64,000 nt of DNA from Marinobacter lipolyticus SM19. GTDB lineage: Bacteria; Pseudomonadota; Gammaproteobacteria; Pseudomonadales; Oleiphilaceae. Every line of letters begins with the position of its first letter. Positions within the stretch are counted from its first letter, which is position 1. The stretch is taken from assembly GCF_000397065.2 (NCBI RefSeq), contig NZ_KE007327.1, positions 241,214-305,213 on the forward strand, in the 5' to 3' direction. Below, piece by piece: positions 1 to 10,500 of this stretch. A program made the position numbers and the translations under genes. The notes under the pieces are model-generated. The model was not told the DNA's origin, searched no databases, and worked only from the letters and a program-made list of their open reading frames with translations.

Positions 1-1
1 T

Positions 2-817
2 GAACGAAGTAAAAGCAGTATCCGTGTCACCGAAACCGGTCTGCGTATTATTGAACAGGCCCAGCGCGTTCTGGATCAGGTTGGTGTGATCAAGGACATG
101 GCCCAGGACGGCAAGAACCAGCTGAACTCTCCGTTGAAAGTCGGTGCTATTTATACCATTGGTCCGTACCTCTTTCCTCACCTTTTGCCTGAATTACGGC
201 GTGCCGCACCGGATATGCCGTTGTTCATAGAAGAAAACTACACCGCCAGCCTGCGCCAGAAGCTCCGTCACTCAGAGCTGGATGCCATTATTATCGCGCT
301 GCCGTTCGAAGAGCCTGAAGTAGTAACCCTGCCGCTGTATGACGAGCCGTTCGTCGTCCTGCTGCCTGCAGGCCACCCGCTGGCGGAGCGAGAAAGCCTG
401 ACCGCGGAAGAACTGGCAAAGGAACAACTGCTGTTGCTTGGCCCCGGCCACTGTTTCCGGGATCAGGTACTGGAGTCCTGCCCGCCATTGGTGGAAGCCG
501 TTACCCGTCATGCCGGTGCGACTTCCCCGGCACTGGTCACCGAGGGCAGCTCCCTTGAAACCATTCGCCACATGGTCGCTTCCGGGCTGGGTATTACCGT
601 GCTGCCACTCTCAGCAGCTACCGCCATGCAGTATCACGAAGACATCCTGGCGGTTCGACCGTTCGCCCCACCGGTGCCGTTCCGTACGGTGGCTCTGGCA
701 TGGCGGGTGACATTCCCACGTCCGAAAGCCATCGATGTATTGTCGCTGGCGGCGAGCCAGTGTCGTGTCATTGAAAAGGCAAAATCCGATACCCCGGCCG
801 TTGCAGCCAGCGCCTGA
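2..817 (+). CDS. oxyR: OxyR-type LysR-family peroxide sensor (5' truncated by window edge)
   Basis: The open frame enters from the left edge, so the N-terminal DNA-binding domain is mostly missing. What remains is the linker helix and the LysR substrate-binding (redox regulatory) domain. The redox cysteine pair is visible in GHCFRDQVLESC, two Cys nine residues apart, matching C199 and C208 of E. coli OxyR, which form a disulfide on oxidation by hydrogen peroxide. In the family, oxidised OxyR activates catalase and peroxiredoxin genes. The gene ends 8 bp before recG, an arrangement also known in pseudomonads, so the two may be cotranscribed. The family call is firm because of the Cys spacing; the true start lies outside the window. 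Confidence 0.93.
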   Translation, partial: ERSKSSIRVTETGLRIIEQAQRVLDQVGVIKDMAQDGKNQLNSPLKVGAIYTIGPYLFPHLLPELRRAAPDMPLFIEENYTASLRQKLRHSELDAIIIALPFEEPEVVTLPLYDEPFVVLLPAGHPLAERESLTAEELAKEQLLLLGPGHCFRDQVLESCPPLVEAVTRHAGATSPALVTEGSSLETIRHMVASGLGITVLPLSAATAMQYHEDILAVRPFAPPVPFRTVALAWRVTFPRPKAIDVLSLAASQCRVIEKAKSDTPAVAASA

Positions 818-825
818 GGCCTGCC

Positions 826-2901
826 ATGACCTCACTGGATGATATTCCGGTCACCACACTCAAGGGCGTAGGCAGCGCCCTGGCGGACCGGCTTGCCAAG
901 CTGGGGATACACTCCCTGCAGGATCTGTTGTTTCATCTGCCCCATCGGTACGAAGACCGCACCCGGATCATCCCCATGGGAAATCTGCGCATTGGCGATG
1001 TCGGTGTGGTGGAAGGCGAGGTGATGAAAACCGATCTGGTCATGGGGCGGCGGCGCAGCCTGCAGGTCACCCTGAAGGACCACAGCGGCTTCCTGGTCAT
1101 GCGGTTTTTTCACTTCAACGCAGCCCAGAAGAACCAGCTGACCGAAGGCACTCGGGTACGCTGCTTTGGCGAAGTCCGCCCTGGCCGGGCCGGCTACGAG
1201 TTTTACCACCCCGAGTATCAGACCAATCCGCCCCCGATGCCTGCGGAAGGTGAGGCTACCCTGACACCGGTGTACCCCCTGACGGAAGGTATCCAGCAGC
1301 CGCGGGTGCGTTCCCTGTGTGAACAGGCCTTGTCCTACCTGAAACGCTATCCCATTCGTGACTGGTTGCCTGCGGCTCTGCTGGCGGACTATCAACTGCC
1401 CGGTATCACGGATGCCGTAGCGCTGGTGCATTCGCCTCCTGCCAACGCTCCGGTTCACTTGTTAATGGAAGGCAAGCACCCGGCCCAGCAACGGCTGGTG
1501 ATGGAAGAGTTGCTGGCCCACCAGCTCAGCCTGCTGCAGGTCAGGGAGCAGATCCAGGCGAAGGAAGCTTTGCCGTTGTTACCCACCGGCGACCTTGTGG
1601 AACGCTTTCTGGATGCCTTGCCCTTCCGCCTGACCGGAGCCCAGCAGTACGTTGTCGGTGAGATCCGCCAGGATCTCAGTCAGCCGTTGCCGATGTTGCG
1701 CCTGGTCCAGGGCGATGTTGGCTCGGGGAAAACCGTGGTGGCCGCGTTGGCGGCGCTGCAAACCATAGGCGCAGGGGCTCAGGTTGCGTTGATGGCTCCT
1801 ACCGAAATTCTCGCGGAACAGCATTACCACAACTTCCGGGAATGGCTCGAGCCACTGGGTATTCGTCTGGCCTGGCTATCCGGCAAGGTCAAGGGCAAGG
1901 CCCGGCGGGAAGCGCTGGAACAGGTCAGTAGTGGTGAGGCGACGGTGGCCATTGGCACCCATGCACTGTTCCAGGACGATGTGGTGTTCAATCGTCTGGC
2001 CCTGGTGATCGTCGATGAGCAACACCGCTTTGGTGTCCATCAACGCCTGGCATTGCGCGAGAAAGGGGTGGGTGGTTCTCTTGCTCCTCATCAGCTGATC
2101 ATGACGGCAACGCCGATTCCGAGAACCCTGGCCATGAGCGCCTATGCCGACCTGGATACTTCGGTGATCGATGAATTGCCGCCCGGGAGAAAGCCTATTG
2201 AAACCATCGCGATACCCGATAGCCGCCGGGACGATGTGGTCGATCGGGTTCGCAACGCCTGCCAGGAGGGACGCCAGGCCTATTGGGTCTGTACACTGAT
2301 TGAAGAATCCGAAGCGCTACAGTGTCAGGCAGCGGAGGTTACCGCCCAGGAGTTGTCGGAGCGCCTGCCGGACCTGACAATTGGGCTGGTTCACGGGCGT
2401 CTGAAAGCGGCGGAAAAAGCCGAGGTTATGGCCCGGTTCAAGCATGGGGAGTTGGACCTGTTGGTGGCAACAACGGTCATCGAGGTTGGCGTGGATGTCC
2501 CCAACGCCTCGCTTATCATCATCGAAAACCCGGAGCGGCTGGGGCTTGCACAGTTGCACCAGCTGCGAGGTCGAGTGGGGCGGGGTGAACAGGCCAGCTT
2601 CTGTGTCCTGATGTATCACCCGCCACTGTCCCTGAATGGCAAAGCCAGGTTGCAGGCTCTGCGTGATAGCCAGGATGGTTTTGTGATCGCGGAGAAAGAC
2701 CTGGAAATTCGTGGGCCGGGTGAGGTGCTGGGAACGCGTCAAACCGGCATGATGCAGTTTCGATTGGCTGATTTCGAGCGTGACAAAGGTTGGATTGAGC
2801 CAATCCGGGAAATGGCACCGGGGTTGATGAAACAGCCCGAAGTAGTCGGTGGCCTGATTCGTCGTTGGCTGGGTGAGAGAATTCGATACGGCGACGTCTA
2901 A
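826..2901 (+). CDS. recG: ATP-dependent DNA helicase RecG
   Basis: Full-length 691-aa RecG, the helicase that remodels stalled replication forks and branch-migrates Holliday junctions. The N-terminal wedge (OB-fold) domain precedes a superfamily 2 motor: Walker A GDVGSGKT at residues 296-303, a DEQH box at 397-400, and the late motor motif QLRGRVGRG followed by the RecG C-terminal region. Length is normal for the family. The ATG is preceded by GAGG at suitable spacing, 8 bp after the oxyR stop. No disruption is seen. Confidence 0.97.
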   Translation: MTSLDDIPVTTLKGVGSALADRLAKLGIHSLQDLLFHLPHRYEDRTRIIPMGNLRIGDVGVVEGEVMKTDLVMGRRRSLQVTLKDHSGFLVMRFFHFNAAQKNQLTEGTRVRCFGEVRPGRAGYEFYHPEYQTNPPPMPAEGEATLTPVYPLTEGIQQPRVRSLCEQALSYLKRYPIRDWLPAALLADYQLPGITDAVALVHSPPANAPVHLLMEGKHPAQQRLVMEELLAHQLSLLQVREQIQAKEALPLLPTGDLVERFLDALPFRLTGAQQYVVGEIRQDLSQPLPMLRLVQGDVGSGKTVVAALAALQTIGAGAQVALMAPTEILAEQHYHNFREWLEPLGIRLAWLSGKVKGKARREALEQVSSGEATVAIGTHALFQDDVVFNRLALVIVDEQHRFGVHQRLALREKGVGGSLAPHQLIMTATPIPRTLAMSAYADLDTSVIDELPPGRKPIETIAIPDSRRDDVVDRVRNACQEGRQAYWVCTLIEESEALQCQAAEVTAQELSERLPDLTIGLVHGRLKAAEKAEVMARFKHGELDLLVATTVIEVGVDVPNASLIIIENPERLGLAQLHQLRGRVGRGEQASFCVLMYHPPLSLNGKARLQALRDSQDGFVIAEKDLEIRGPGEVLGTRQTGMMQFRLADFERDKGWIEPIREMAPGLMKQPEVVGGLIRRWLGERIRYGDV

Positions 2902-2946
2902 AGTCATTGTGTCACGAGGTGGCACGTCAGACATTGGGGAATAACC

Positions 2947-4311
2947 ATGGAATTACCGGTTTCGGTCCGGGAAGCGCTGGGCGACAATGCGGGGGAGGTG
3001 GCCCTGCGGGATATACGTCAGGCAGAGAGTGACCAGTTGCTGAGAATGGTGTTGCTCAGTGACGATCAGGGAAACGTGCAGGCCATCTGCCGGCATGATG
3101 ATCTTCTTGATATCAATTCGCTCAATCGCCAACTTGGGCGGGATCTGCGGGTGATGAAGCGTCGTGAGCAGCTGAGAGTCAGGGAGCGCGCGGGGCTGAC
3201 GGAATTGCCGGCGTTGCCGTCACTGACCGGATGGCCCACTATTGTGGACAATCGCGTGGACAGCCTGGAGGCCATCGCCATCGTTCTCGGTTCGCAAGAC
3301 CTGGCCATGGTGATGCCAAGTGAGGATTTTCGTGCGATGACCGCTCAGGGTGAGAGGGCGGATTTTGCGGTGGCTCCGGAAAGCATCCGGATCAATCTGG
3401 ATTACCCGGAGAAGGATCTGGATCAGCTCCATTCTGCCATCAAGAGATTCACCGGGCTGAGAATCCAGCAGCGCCTGGAAGATACGCTCGAGCTGCCACC
3501 ACTTCCCGAGACTGCCCAGCGTATTATTCGCTTGCGTGTAAATCCCAACGCGGAGATGGGGGACCTGGTTGATATTGTCGAGAGTGATCCCAGTCTGGCG
3601 GCACAAATCGTGAGTTGGGCTTCATCGTCCTTTTATGCTGCGGCCGGACAGGTCCGGTCGGTGCATGACGCCGTCTCACGGGTGCTGGGGTTCGATCTGG
3701 TGATGAACCTGTCAATGGGGCTGGCCCTCGGCCGGGCTCTTGCCAAACCAAATGACCACCCGGAAGGGTATGTGGATTATTGGCAGCAGGCCATCTGGCA
3801 GGCTCAGGCCGCGAGCATTCTGAGTACGATGATGCCTCGTGGTGAGCGCCCCGTATCCGGTCTGGCGTATCTGGCCGGACTGTTACACAACTTTGGTTAT
3901 CTGGTATTGGCTCAGGTTTTCCCTCCGCATTTCAAGCTCGTGTGTCGCTCACTGGAGGTGAATGCCAACATGGACCCCGCGGTGACCGAACAATATTTGC
4001 TGGGAATAACCCGCGAGCAGATAGCGGCCGAGCTTATGCAGAACTGGGGGATGCCCGATGAGGTAGTCCTGGCTATTCGCTATCAGAAAAACCCGGACTA
4101 CGACGGTGCGCACAGTGCCTACGCCAGATTACTTTGGTTAGGTCGTCAGTTACTCACAAAACGTGGTGTGGTTTTGGGAGGCAGTGAAGAAATACCCCGG
4201 TCCCTTTACGAATCACTGGGACTTGATCAGGCTGCCGTCGAAGAGCAATTTGACAAACTGGTCGGGAACAAGGCCAGCGTCATGGCCATGGCCGGCATGA
4301 TGACGTCTTGA
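2947..4311 (+). CDS. HDOD domain protein with N-terminal YbaK-like domain
   Basis: 454 aa. Residues about 1-150 resemble the YbaK/aminoacyl-tRNA-editing-associated fold; residues about 165-375 are an HDOD domain, beginning at the LPPLPETAQRIIRLR segment and containing the typical VESDPSLAAQIV stretch. HDOD is a degenerate relative of the HD phosphohydrolase fold and usually acts as a protein-interaction module in signalling (motility, c-di-GMP, stress). No catalytic HD pair is evident. GGGGA lies just upstream of the ATG. It follows recG by 45 bp and may share its transcript. The partner is unknown, so only the domain call is secure. Confidence 0.85.
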   Translation: MELPVSVREALGDNAGEVALRDIRQAESDQLLRMVLLSDDQGNVQAICRHDDLLDINSLNRQLGRDLRVMKRREQLRVRERAGLTELPALPSLTGWPTIVDNRVDSLEAIAIVLGSQDLAMVMPSEDFRAMTAQGERADFAVAPESIRINLDYPEKDLDQLHSAIKRFTGLRIQQRLEDTLELPPLPETAQRIIRLRVNPNAEMGDLVDIVESDPSLAAQIVSWASSSFYAAAGQVRSVHDAVSRVLGFDLVMNLSMGLALGRALAKPNDHPEGYVDYWQQAIWQAQAASILSTMMPRGERPVSGLAYLAGLLHNFGYLVLAQVFPPHFKLVCRSLEVNANMDPAVTEQYLLGITREQIAAELMQNWGMPDEVVLAIRYQKNPDYDGAHSAYARLLWLGRQLLTKRGVVLGGSEEIPRSLYESLGLDQAAVEEQFDKLVGNKASVMAMAGMMTS

Positions 4312-4320
4312 TTTTACTAT

Positions 4321-4344
4321 AAAAAAGCCGGCCAAAAGGCCGGC
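4321..4344 (-). terminator. Intrinsic terminator, minus strand
   Basis: Perfect 7-bp stem GCCGGCC / GGCCGGC with an AAAA loop (read on plus) at 4327-4344. The six A residues at 4321-4326 become a U tract for minus-strand transcripts only. It lies about 270 bp beyond the stop of the nearest minus-strand gene (4615), which is far for that gene and suggests it ends a separate short RNA. Confidence 0.8.
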
Positions 4345-4440
4345 AAGCTCACCCGCTTGTTGCAGAGTCGTCCAAACTTATCAGGAGAAAACAACGTAAG
4401 GTGTCCGCAGAGATTGGGTAGGACTACCTTGTCTTTAAAT
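4321..4440 (-). ncRNA. Candidate orphan small RNA (unnamed)
   Basis: A 303-bp gap between an HDOD gene and a DUF2489 gene ends in a strong minus-strand terminator but holds no plausible ORF. Just upstream of the candidate RNA, on minus, is TTGACT (4470-4465) followed by TCTAAA (4445-4440) at a loose 19-nt spacing. TTGACT is part of an 8-bp inverted repeat AGTCAACC...GGTTGACT (4465-4472 and 4493-4500) that looks like a regulator site. The predicted RNA carries a small hairpin (GGTAGtcCTACC), a CAAG...CTTG hairpin and the terminator. It is not recognised as a known family. The call rests on promoter-plus-terminator architecture only. Confidence 0.35.
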
Positions 4441-4614
4441 TTAGACGATGAGCTTGAAATTAAAAGTCAACCTTGGTAACGAAAATCGGTCAGGTTGACT
4501 GTTTCATTTTTTAAACACTGGAATACGTTGATTTCCAAAGTTAAATACCCCTGGGTTCTTGGTATTCCTGTTACAAAATGTTACAAATTAATCCGGCGGG
4601 AGTAAGGGTTAACG

Positions 4615-5070
4615 TCAGAAGGTGTGATGCCGAAGGGCGGTTGCCGCACGACGGATCGCGTCCGCGTTCTTTTCTTCTATGGTACGGCGTTCTTTGTCCA
4701 TCTTTTCGATGAAGCGGGTGTTCGTAGCCTGCCGAGCCCTATGCGTCGGCATATGCTGGATCTGGTCGTAGACTTCCTGGAAGACCCGGAAGGGTGACTG
4801 TGCCAGCAGCTCCGGAGCTACGTGGTCCAGTAATCCCTTCAGCCGCAGACAGGCCTCTGAGTATTCGACCTGATCCTCTTCGACCGCCATGGCAATGACA
4901 TGGATGCTTTCCACCATGGATTGCCGGCGTTCCGACTGGAACGCCCGGTTTTTGTCTGCCCGCTTGCGGTATGTCTTCAGCAGTCTGGCCTGGCGCACAA
5001 TGAAAGCCGAAAGCACGGCGATGGCGATCAGGCCAGCAATAATCAGTGTCCACTGGAGCCACACGGGCAT
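4615..5070 (-). CDS. DUF2489 membrane-anchored protein
   Basis: 151 aa from an ATG with GAGGA eight bases upstream; a longer start at 5118 would run into the upstream gene. Residues about 7-27 form one hydrophobic transmembrane segment, followed by a basic stretch and an alpha-helical soluble domain typical of the DUF2489 family. No function is established for the family. It starts 19 bp after the end of the molybdopterin oxidoreductase gene, so the two are probably cotranscribed, though there is no mechanistic link visible in the sequence. Confidence 0.75.
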   Translation of the reverse strand: MPVWLQWTLIIAGLIAIAVLSAFIVRQARLLKTYRKRADKNRAFQSERRQSMVESIHVIAMAVEEDQVEYSEACLRLKGLLDHVAPELLAQSPFRVFQEVYDQIQHMPTHRARQATNTRFIEKMDKERRTIEEKNADAIRRAATALRHHTF

Positions 5071-5089
5071 AGGTTCATCCTCGTTTCTA

Positions 5090-7396
5090 TCACGCGCGTT
5101 TACGCTGACGCTCCGCACGCCAGACCTTCACTTTAACCTTCTGGCCGTTGAGGACTGACGTGCCCACGAGGGGGTCCACCTGCTGGTCGCTCAGGACATC
5201 ATTGATACTGGCCCCGGCATGAGCCGATGCCACAGACTGACCGGTGCCCGGGCGATGGTGGCCCCAGCCATGGGGGACAGACACGACGCCGGGCATGATG
5301 TCTTCGGTAATCTCAACGGGCAGCACGATGTTACCGGAAACGTTGCCAGAGTCCGAGGTGATTTCCGCTGAATCGCCAGGCTGGAGTCCACAACGCGCAG
5401 CGTCCCTAGGGTGGATGATGAGCGTGCAGCGATCTTTGCCCTTGACCAGTCTTTGACTGTTGTGCATCCAGGAATTGTTGCTACGTACGTGTCGGCGGCC
5501 AATCATCAACAGCTCGTCCGTGGCAGGACTTGCCAGCAGCTCGTGGAGTCGGTCCAGATCCTTCAGGTAGCGCCTTGGCGCGAGGTTAACCTTGCCGTCA
5601 CGGGTGAACAGTCTCTCGGGCATGCAGGGCCTGAGGGGGCCCAGGTCGACACCATTAGGGTTGTCCCGTAGCGTTGCCAGCGATAGTCCTTTGGGTAAAT
5701 CCTGCCAATGGCGGTTTAGCGGGCTGAGCTTGGCCATGCCCCGGAGTGGGTGACGGTTGGGCAGGATGTCCAGGGCCAGGTCGACGGCTGGTTGTACCAA
5801 TCCTCTGGCCGGACCTATATCGGCCCCGTAGGGTCCGGAGCGCAACAACAGGTCCAGGATCGGGTCGGGCCCGATCTGCTTGAATGCTCGCCAGCCCAGT
5901 TCGGAGCGCAGGGGCAGGCGACCACCCTTACGTTTCTTCTCCAAACGGTGTGCCAGTTCCAGCAGGATCTGCCAGTCATGGCGGGAATCCTCGCCGGCCT
6001 CGAACAGGGCATCACTGTATTTGGCGAAGTTGCGCACCGCAAACATACTGAAAATCAGGTCGTAATGGCTGCGTTCGAGGGCGGCCGTGGGAGGCAGGAT
6101 CACGTCCGCGTGACGGGTGGTCTCATTCAGGTAGTAATCCACCGACACCATGAAGTCGAGGCCTTCCAGGGCCTGATCCAGCCGTCCGCCGTTGGGATTG
6201 GACAATACCGGGTTGCCGGCGACGGTGACAAACGCTTTGATCTGACCTTCGCCAGGTGTCAGCATCTCATCCGCCATGGTACTGGCGGGGTATTCACCGG
6301 CAAATTCCGGCAGCTTTTTCACACGACTGTAGCGCTTGCCGAAATGTCCCTGTTGGCCGGAAAATCCGCCAAGTGCGACCAGATCGATTGCGGGCTGTGT
6401 GAACATCACTCCGCCGGTAGCGTCCAGCTTGCCAGTCAGGATGTTCAGGCAGTAGGCCAGCCAGGTCGCCACGCCCCCGAAAGCCTGGGTGCTGGTGCCC
6501 ATTCGGGTGTAGAGCGCGGCTTTTTGTGTGGTGGCCAGTTGTCGTGCCAACTGGCGGATGGAGTCTGGTTCCAGACCTGTGTGTGCGCTGACCGCCTCCG
6601 GGGTGAAACTCAGGGACGCGAGGCGCAGCAGGTCGACGTCTTTGGTCCAGTTCTCAGCGTGGCCAAGGTTGACCAGGTCCTCATCGAACAGGGTATGCAC
6701 CATGGCCATCAGCAGCAATGCATCGGTGCCGGGGCGGATGAAATGGAACTCGTCGGCCAATTTGGCGGTTTCCGTACGCCGCGGATCCACCACGATCATT
6801 TTTCCGCCACGACCTTTCAAGGCTTTCAGCCGCCCGCGGACGTCCGGAACCGTCATCAGGCTGCCGTTGGAGGCCATCGGGTTCGCGCCGATGCAGATAA
6901 ACAGATCGGTGCGGTCGATATCGGGAATCGGAAACAGGATCTGGTGCCCGAACAATTCCAGGCTGGCCAACATGTGGGGCAGTTGATCGTTGGAGGTGGC
7001 AGAGAACCGGTTCTGGCTGCCAATGGCCCGCAAAAACGGCATGGTGGCCACCAGCGACCCATGGTTATGGACGTTCGGGTTGCCCAGGTATACCCCGATG
7101 CTGTTGCGGCCCTGTTCCTTGCGCACCCGATGCAGGCGATCGGCCACCAGGTCGAAGGCTTCGTCCCAGTCCATTTCCTTCCAGCCGTTGGCGGTTTTGC
7201 GCATCGGCTTTCTGAGTCGTTCCGGATCTTCGTGCAGATCCTGTAGAGCGACTGCCTTGGGGCAGATATGGCCATGGCTTAACGGGTCGTCTTCATCGCC
7301 TTTGATGGAAGCGATGTGGCCATCTTTGACTTCAATCGCCACGCCGCACATGGCTTCACACAAATGGCAGGTGCGGTAATGGGTGCCGTTTTCCAT
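5090..7396 (-). CDS. Molybdopterin-dependent oxidoreductase (formate dehydrogenase-like, cytoplasmic)
   Basis: 768 aa. The N-terminus carries the [4Fe-4S] motif C10-x2-C13-x3-C17...C45 typical of the DMSO reductase superfamily, followed by the molybdopterin oxidoreductase core and, near residues 640-750, the molydopterin-dinucleotide-binding domain. There is no Tat or Sec signal and no in-frame TGA that would suggest selenocysteine. AGGAGAG precedes the ATG. No electron-transfer subunit, cofactor-insertion chaperone or transporter is adjacent, so the substrate cannot be inferred; annotations of relatives range from formate dehydrogenase to nitrate reductase-like. It heads a short transcript with the DUF2489 gene. 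Confidence 0.85.
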   Translation of the reverse strand: MENGTHYRTCHLCEAMCGVAIEVKDGHIASIKGDEDDPLSHGHICPKAVALQDLHEDPERLRKPMRKTANGWKEMDWDEAFDLVADRLHRVRKEQGRNSIGVYLGNPNVHNHGSLVATMPFLRAIGSQNRFSATSNDQLPHMLASLELFGHQILFPIPDIDRTDLFICIGANPMASNGSLMTVPDVRGRLKALKGRGGKMIVVDPRRTETAKLADEFHFIRPGTDALLLMAMVHTLFDEDLVNLGHAENWTKDVDLLRLASLSFTPEAVSAHTGLEPDSIRQLARQLATTQKAALYTRMGTSTQAFGGVATWLAYCLNILTGKLDATGGVMFTQPAIDLVALGGFSGQQGHFGKRYSRVKKLPEFAGEYPASTMADEMLTPGEGQIKAFVTVAGNPVLSNPNGGRLDQALEGLDFMVSVDYYLNETTRHADVILPPTAALERSHYDLIFSMFAVRNFAKYSDALFEAGEDSRHDWQILLELAHRLEKKRKGGRLPLRSELGWRAFKQIGPDPILDLLLRSGPYGADIGPARGLVQPAVDLALDILPNRHPLRGMAKLSPLNRHWQDLPKGLSLATLRDNPNGVDLGPLRPCMPERLFTRDGKVNLAPRRYLKDLDRLHELLASPATDELLMIGRRHVRSNNSWMHNSQRLVKGKDRCTLIIHPRDAARCGLQPGDSAEITSDSGNVSGNIVLPVEITEDIMPGVVSVPHGWGHHRPGTGQSVASAHAGASINDVLSDQQVDPLVGTSVLNGQKVKVKVWRAERQRKRA

Positions 7397-7523
7397 GGGG
7401 GCTCTCCTGAAAGGATCTTTTTATTAACCTAGGTGCAGCAACAAGGGGGTTAGTTTCAACAGGCAACCAGATTAGCAGGAAATGCAGGTGAGGGGAAAAG
7501 CGTGATCTGGCAGAAGCGGCCAT

Positions 7524-7549
7524 AAAAAAGGCCAGCCCGAAGGCTGGCC
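7524..7549 (-). terminator. Intrinsic terminator of the porin-lipoprotein operon
   Basis: GGCCAGCC / GGCTGGCC 8-bp stem with CGAA loop (7530-7549) and six A on the plus side (7524-7529), giving a U tract for minus transcripts. It sits 25 bp after the stop of the lipoprotein gene. Confidence 0.9.
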
Positions 7550-7573
7550 TGGAGTGCGGGTGAGTATCGCAGG

Positions 7574-10500
7574 TTAATACTCTTCCGGGATCTCCTTGAT
7601 TGGGTTGGTAATGAAGTTCAGGGAAATGCCCTGTGTGGGAATAGCCAACGGGATAATGATGTCTCCGCTCTCTGTAGTGTCAGGATCTGACAGGCAGCTT
7701 ACAATTCCTGTTGGACCGCGGGCTGCTACACAATCGGAGTATGAAAGGAACTCATTGATGATAGGAATGGTAACCGTAATATTTACGGTGATCGCGGGTG
7801 AATTGTTGTTGAGAATCCCGATCTGCATACGGCCATCGTCGAAGAAGATAATAGGTCCGTCCAGATCCAGCGGGATAACCTTACTGTAGAGGTCGTGCTC
7901 CAAGGCTTGAGCGAGCGGCAGTGACAGATTGGGCGCATCCAGGCTAAGGTCCGTCTGGGTCACGAATCTAGGTTCGCCATTGGGGCCTTCTACGATGACA
8001 CCCTCAATTAACCCCATTGGGTTGTCCTCAGTTGGCGTAACATAACGCATGCGCAGTGCCAAGGGACCGGTGGCGTTTTCGCCAAAACCATCCAGGAACA
8101 CGCTTGACGAGGTGGCAGCCACCATGGTCGGGTAAAGCAGCACCCGGACGCCGATGTTGTTGCCGTCGTCGTCGTAGGCCGGCCCCACGACTTCAACATT
8201 GAGTCCCATGGTTTGGTAAATAAATTTGCTCTCCGGGCAGGACTCGTCTGCCGGGCAGCCCACACTAGCCCCTACTGGAACCCCTAGTGCTGTCGCCTCC
8301 TTGTTGGTTACCGCCATTTTGGCGGCGTTTCGGACCGGGGCAAACTCGCCGGGCGTCTTGCTGGCCTTGTGGGCAAATGGCTCTTCGCAATCTGTGTCTG
8401 CCAAGGTGGGGCAGTCGATCGCGAAGTTGGCATTGGTGTCCCGGGTTGTCAGGTTTCGCAACGGCGTAAAGACGGAGCTGACAGCTGAAGTACCCTTGAA
8501 ATAGATTTCCATGTCCGGGCCGCCAATATCTTCGGGATCCACCAGCAGGTCTGTCTGTAACGGATACCCTTCTGCAGAGCAGAGGGCGTTGGCACAGTTA
8601 TCGACTGCCGTCGCCGAGGCTAGTGTATAGCGGTAATAGCTGTCCACTTCCCAGGGCTCGTCCGGATAGAAGCGGATACGGTGTTGGTTTTTCTCGAGTC
8701 GTCCGTCCACCGTCGCAATCGGGTCACCAGTGTTCGGGTCAATCTTCTCGACAACGAAAGTTTCTTTGTCACGAATAGACGCGAGGTCCATCATCTGCGA
8801 GAACAACACCACAATCGGGCGGTTTTCCGGCAGTGTAGTGAGCGGCAGGACATCGCCGCGCGGACCGTCTGGGGCGGCGTCGACACACTGGCCATGAGTT
8901 TCGTTGGTAAGGTCCAGCCCGGTCGTAACGCAGGGGTAACCCGGGTAGGTGGTCAATGCGATTGGGGACGCTTCTGCTGGAGCAATCTCGGGCAGCGCAA
9001 ACTCCAGGGTTTGCGACGTTGTGCTGTTGCCTGCCAGATCGGTCAGCGAACCATTGATCTGAAGGGCGTAATCAACACCATGCTGCAGGCCACCAACGGG
9101 GTTCAACACTACAACGGTACCGTCCAGCTTGCGACGCAAATCCTCAGCCGCAATGGGGGTGCCGTCGGCCAACAATGTAAATTCAGAGGCAACGCTGTCG
9201 CTGTCCAGTGGCTCATCAAAGTTGAGTACAATCGGATCGCCCGGGCGTTGTAGCTGGTCGCGATTGCCGGGTATGGCTTCATCCGGACCAGGCATCCAAC
9301 TGACCAGTTGTGGGCCAGTCAGGTCTTCCAGTTCGGTATTTCGTTGATCGGAGGCATCGAGCTGTGAGGTGGCGTCGGTTGCCGCCTCGATATGGAAGGC
9401 AATGGTGGAGTCAGTGACTTCCTGGCCCAGCAGGTTGGGCTCTACCATGCCGATGGCATCGATTGTCAGTGTACCATCCTCCACCAGGGCAATACCGGTG
9501 AGTTCAACACCTAGCAGGTTCTGGGACAAAGACGCATTAGGTTGGGCCGCTTCGGTGTTCATGGACACATCCATGAACAGCTTGACGTGCCTTGGTGCGC
9601 TCAGGTCATTGGTATAGGGGTTGGGCATCAGATAGCCGGTGGCGTCCGACAGCATGGTGACTTTAATGTTACCGGTCTTCTGGATCTCGCCGGTATTCGG
9701 ATTAATGACAGGCACTGATCCGTTTATGAGCACATCTAGGCTGCTGCTATTCAGCACGCTGCCTTTGGGTACGCGCAATGGCAAAGGTTCGTCTGCCTCG
9801 AATGCAGGCGCAAAGGCCAATTCGGCAAACAGACCACCGGTCTGTTGTGAGGGACCTGCGGTGCCCTGTAAAACGGAGTTCAGGGTGACGCCGTTGATGA
9901 TCTGGCCATTGAGCTTTGAGCGGCGGGCGTCGCTTTCAGTGCTGCCCGCGTTCAGGCCGGAATCGATGACCTCCTGGAACAGGACAACTCTAGGGCCGGT
10001 ATCACGCGGCGTGAGCTCTTCACTGAAGCTCTCCAGTACACCGCCATTAATTCCGGGCAGGTTTCGGACGGAGATCGTGTAGGTTTCGCCTGGGGTCAGG
10101 AAGTCGTCATCTCGACCGCACAGTTCCGGAGTGTCCGGTATACAGGGATCAATGGTAACAAGGCGACCTTTAACCAGAACGATGGCTGGGACCGTTTCGC
10201 CGTTGCTGTTGGTGATTTCAATGACGCCACCCAGCTCTTTCCACTCGGGGTGCACCGGTTGTGTCAGGCGCAGGCGGAATGTGGAAATGTCCATGGGCTT
10301 GAACACGGAGCCTGCCGCCGGAATCATCTCGGCCACCTTGAAGGTGGCATCGGTGTTGTCCAGCCCTGCAATACCGGTTAAGCCACCTCGTGTAGAAAAC
10401 TGAATGCCTGCAGGGCCGACGGCATTGGGTGTCGCAATTCTGCGGTTACCTTCGGCCTGAAGGTTTTCAGAGAATTCCACGGTGTAGTCGGTGCCGGGTT

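Noticed and set aside
4321..4440. CsrB/RsmY-type RNA
   Set aside because: Only two GGA motifs on the minus strand and no repeated hairpin-loop GGAs.
5750..7246. A 498-aa open frame on plus opposite the molybdopterin gene
   Set aside because: Low-complexity Gln/Gly/Val-rich translation with no family features; a shadow of the GC-rich coding strand.
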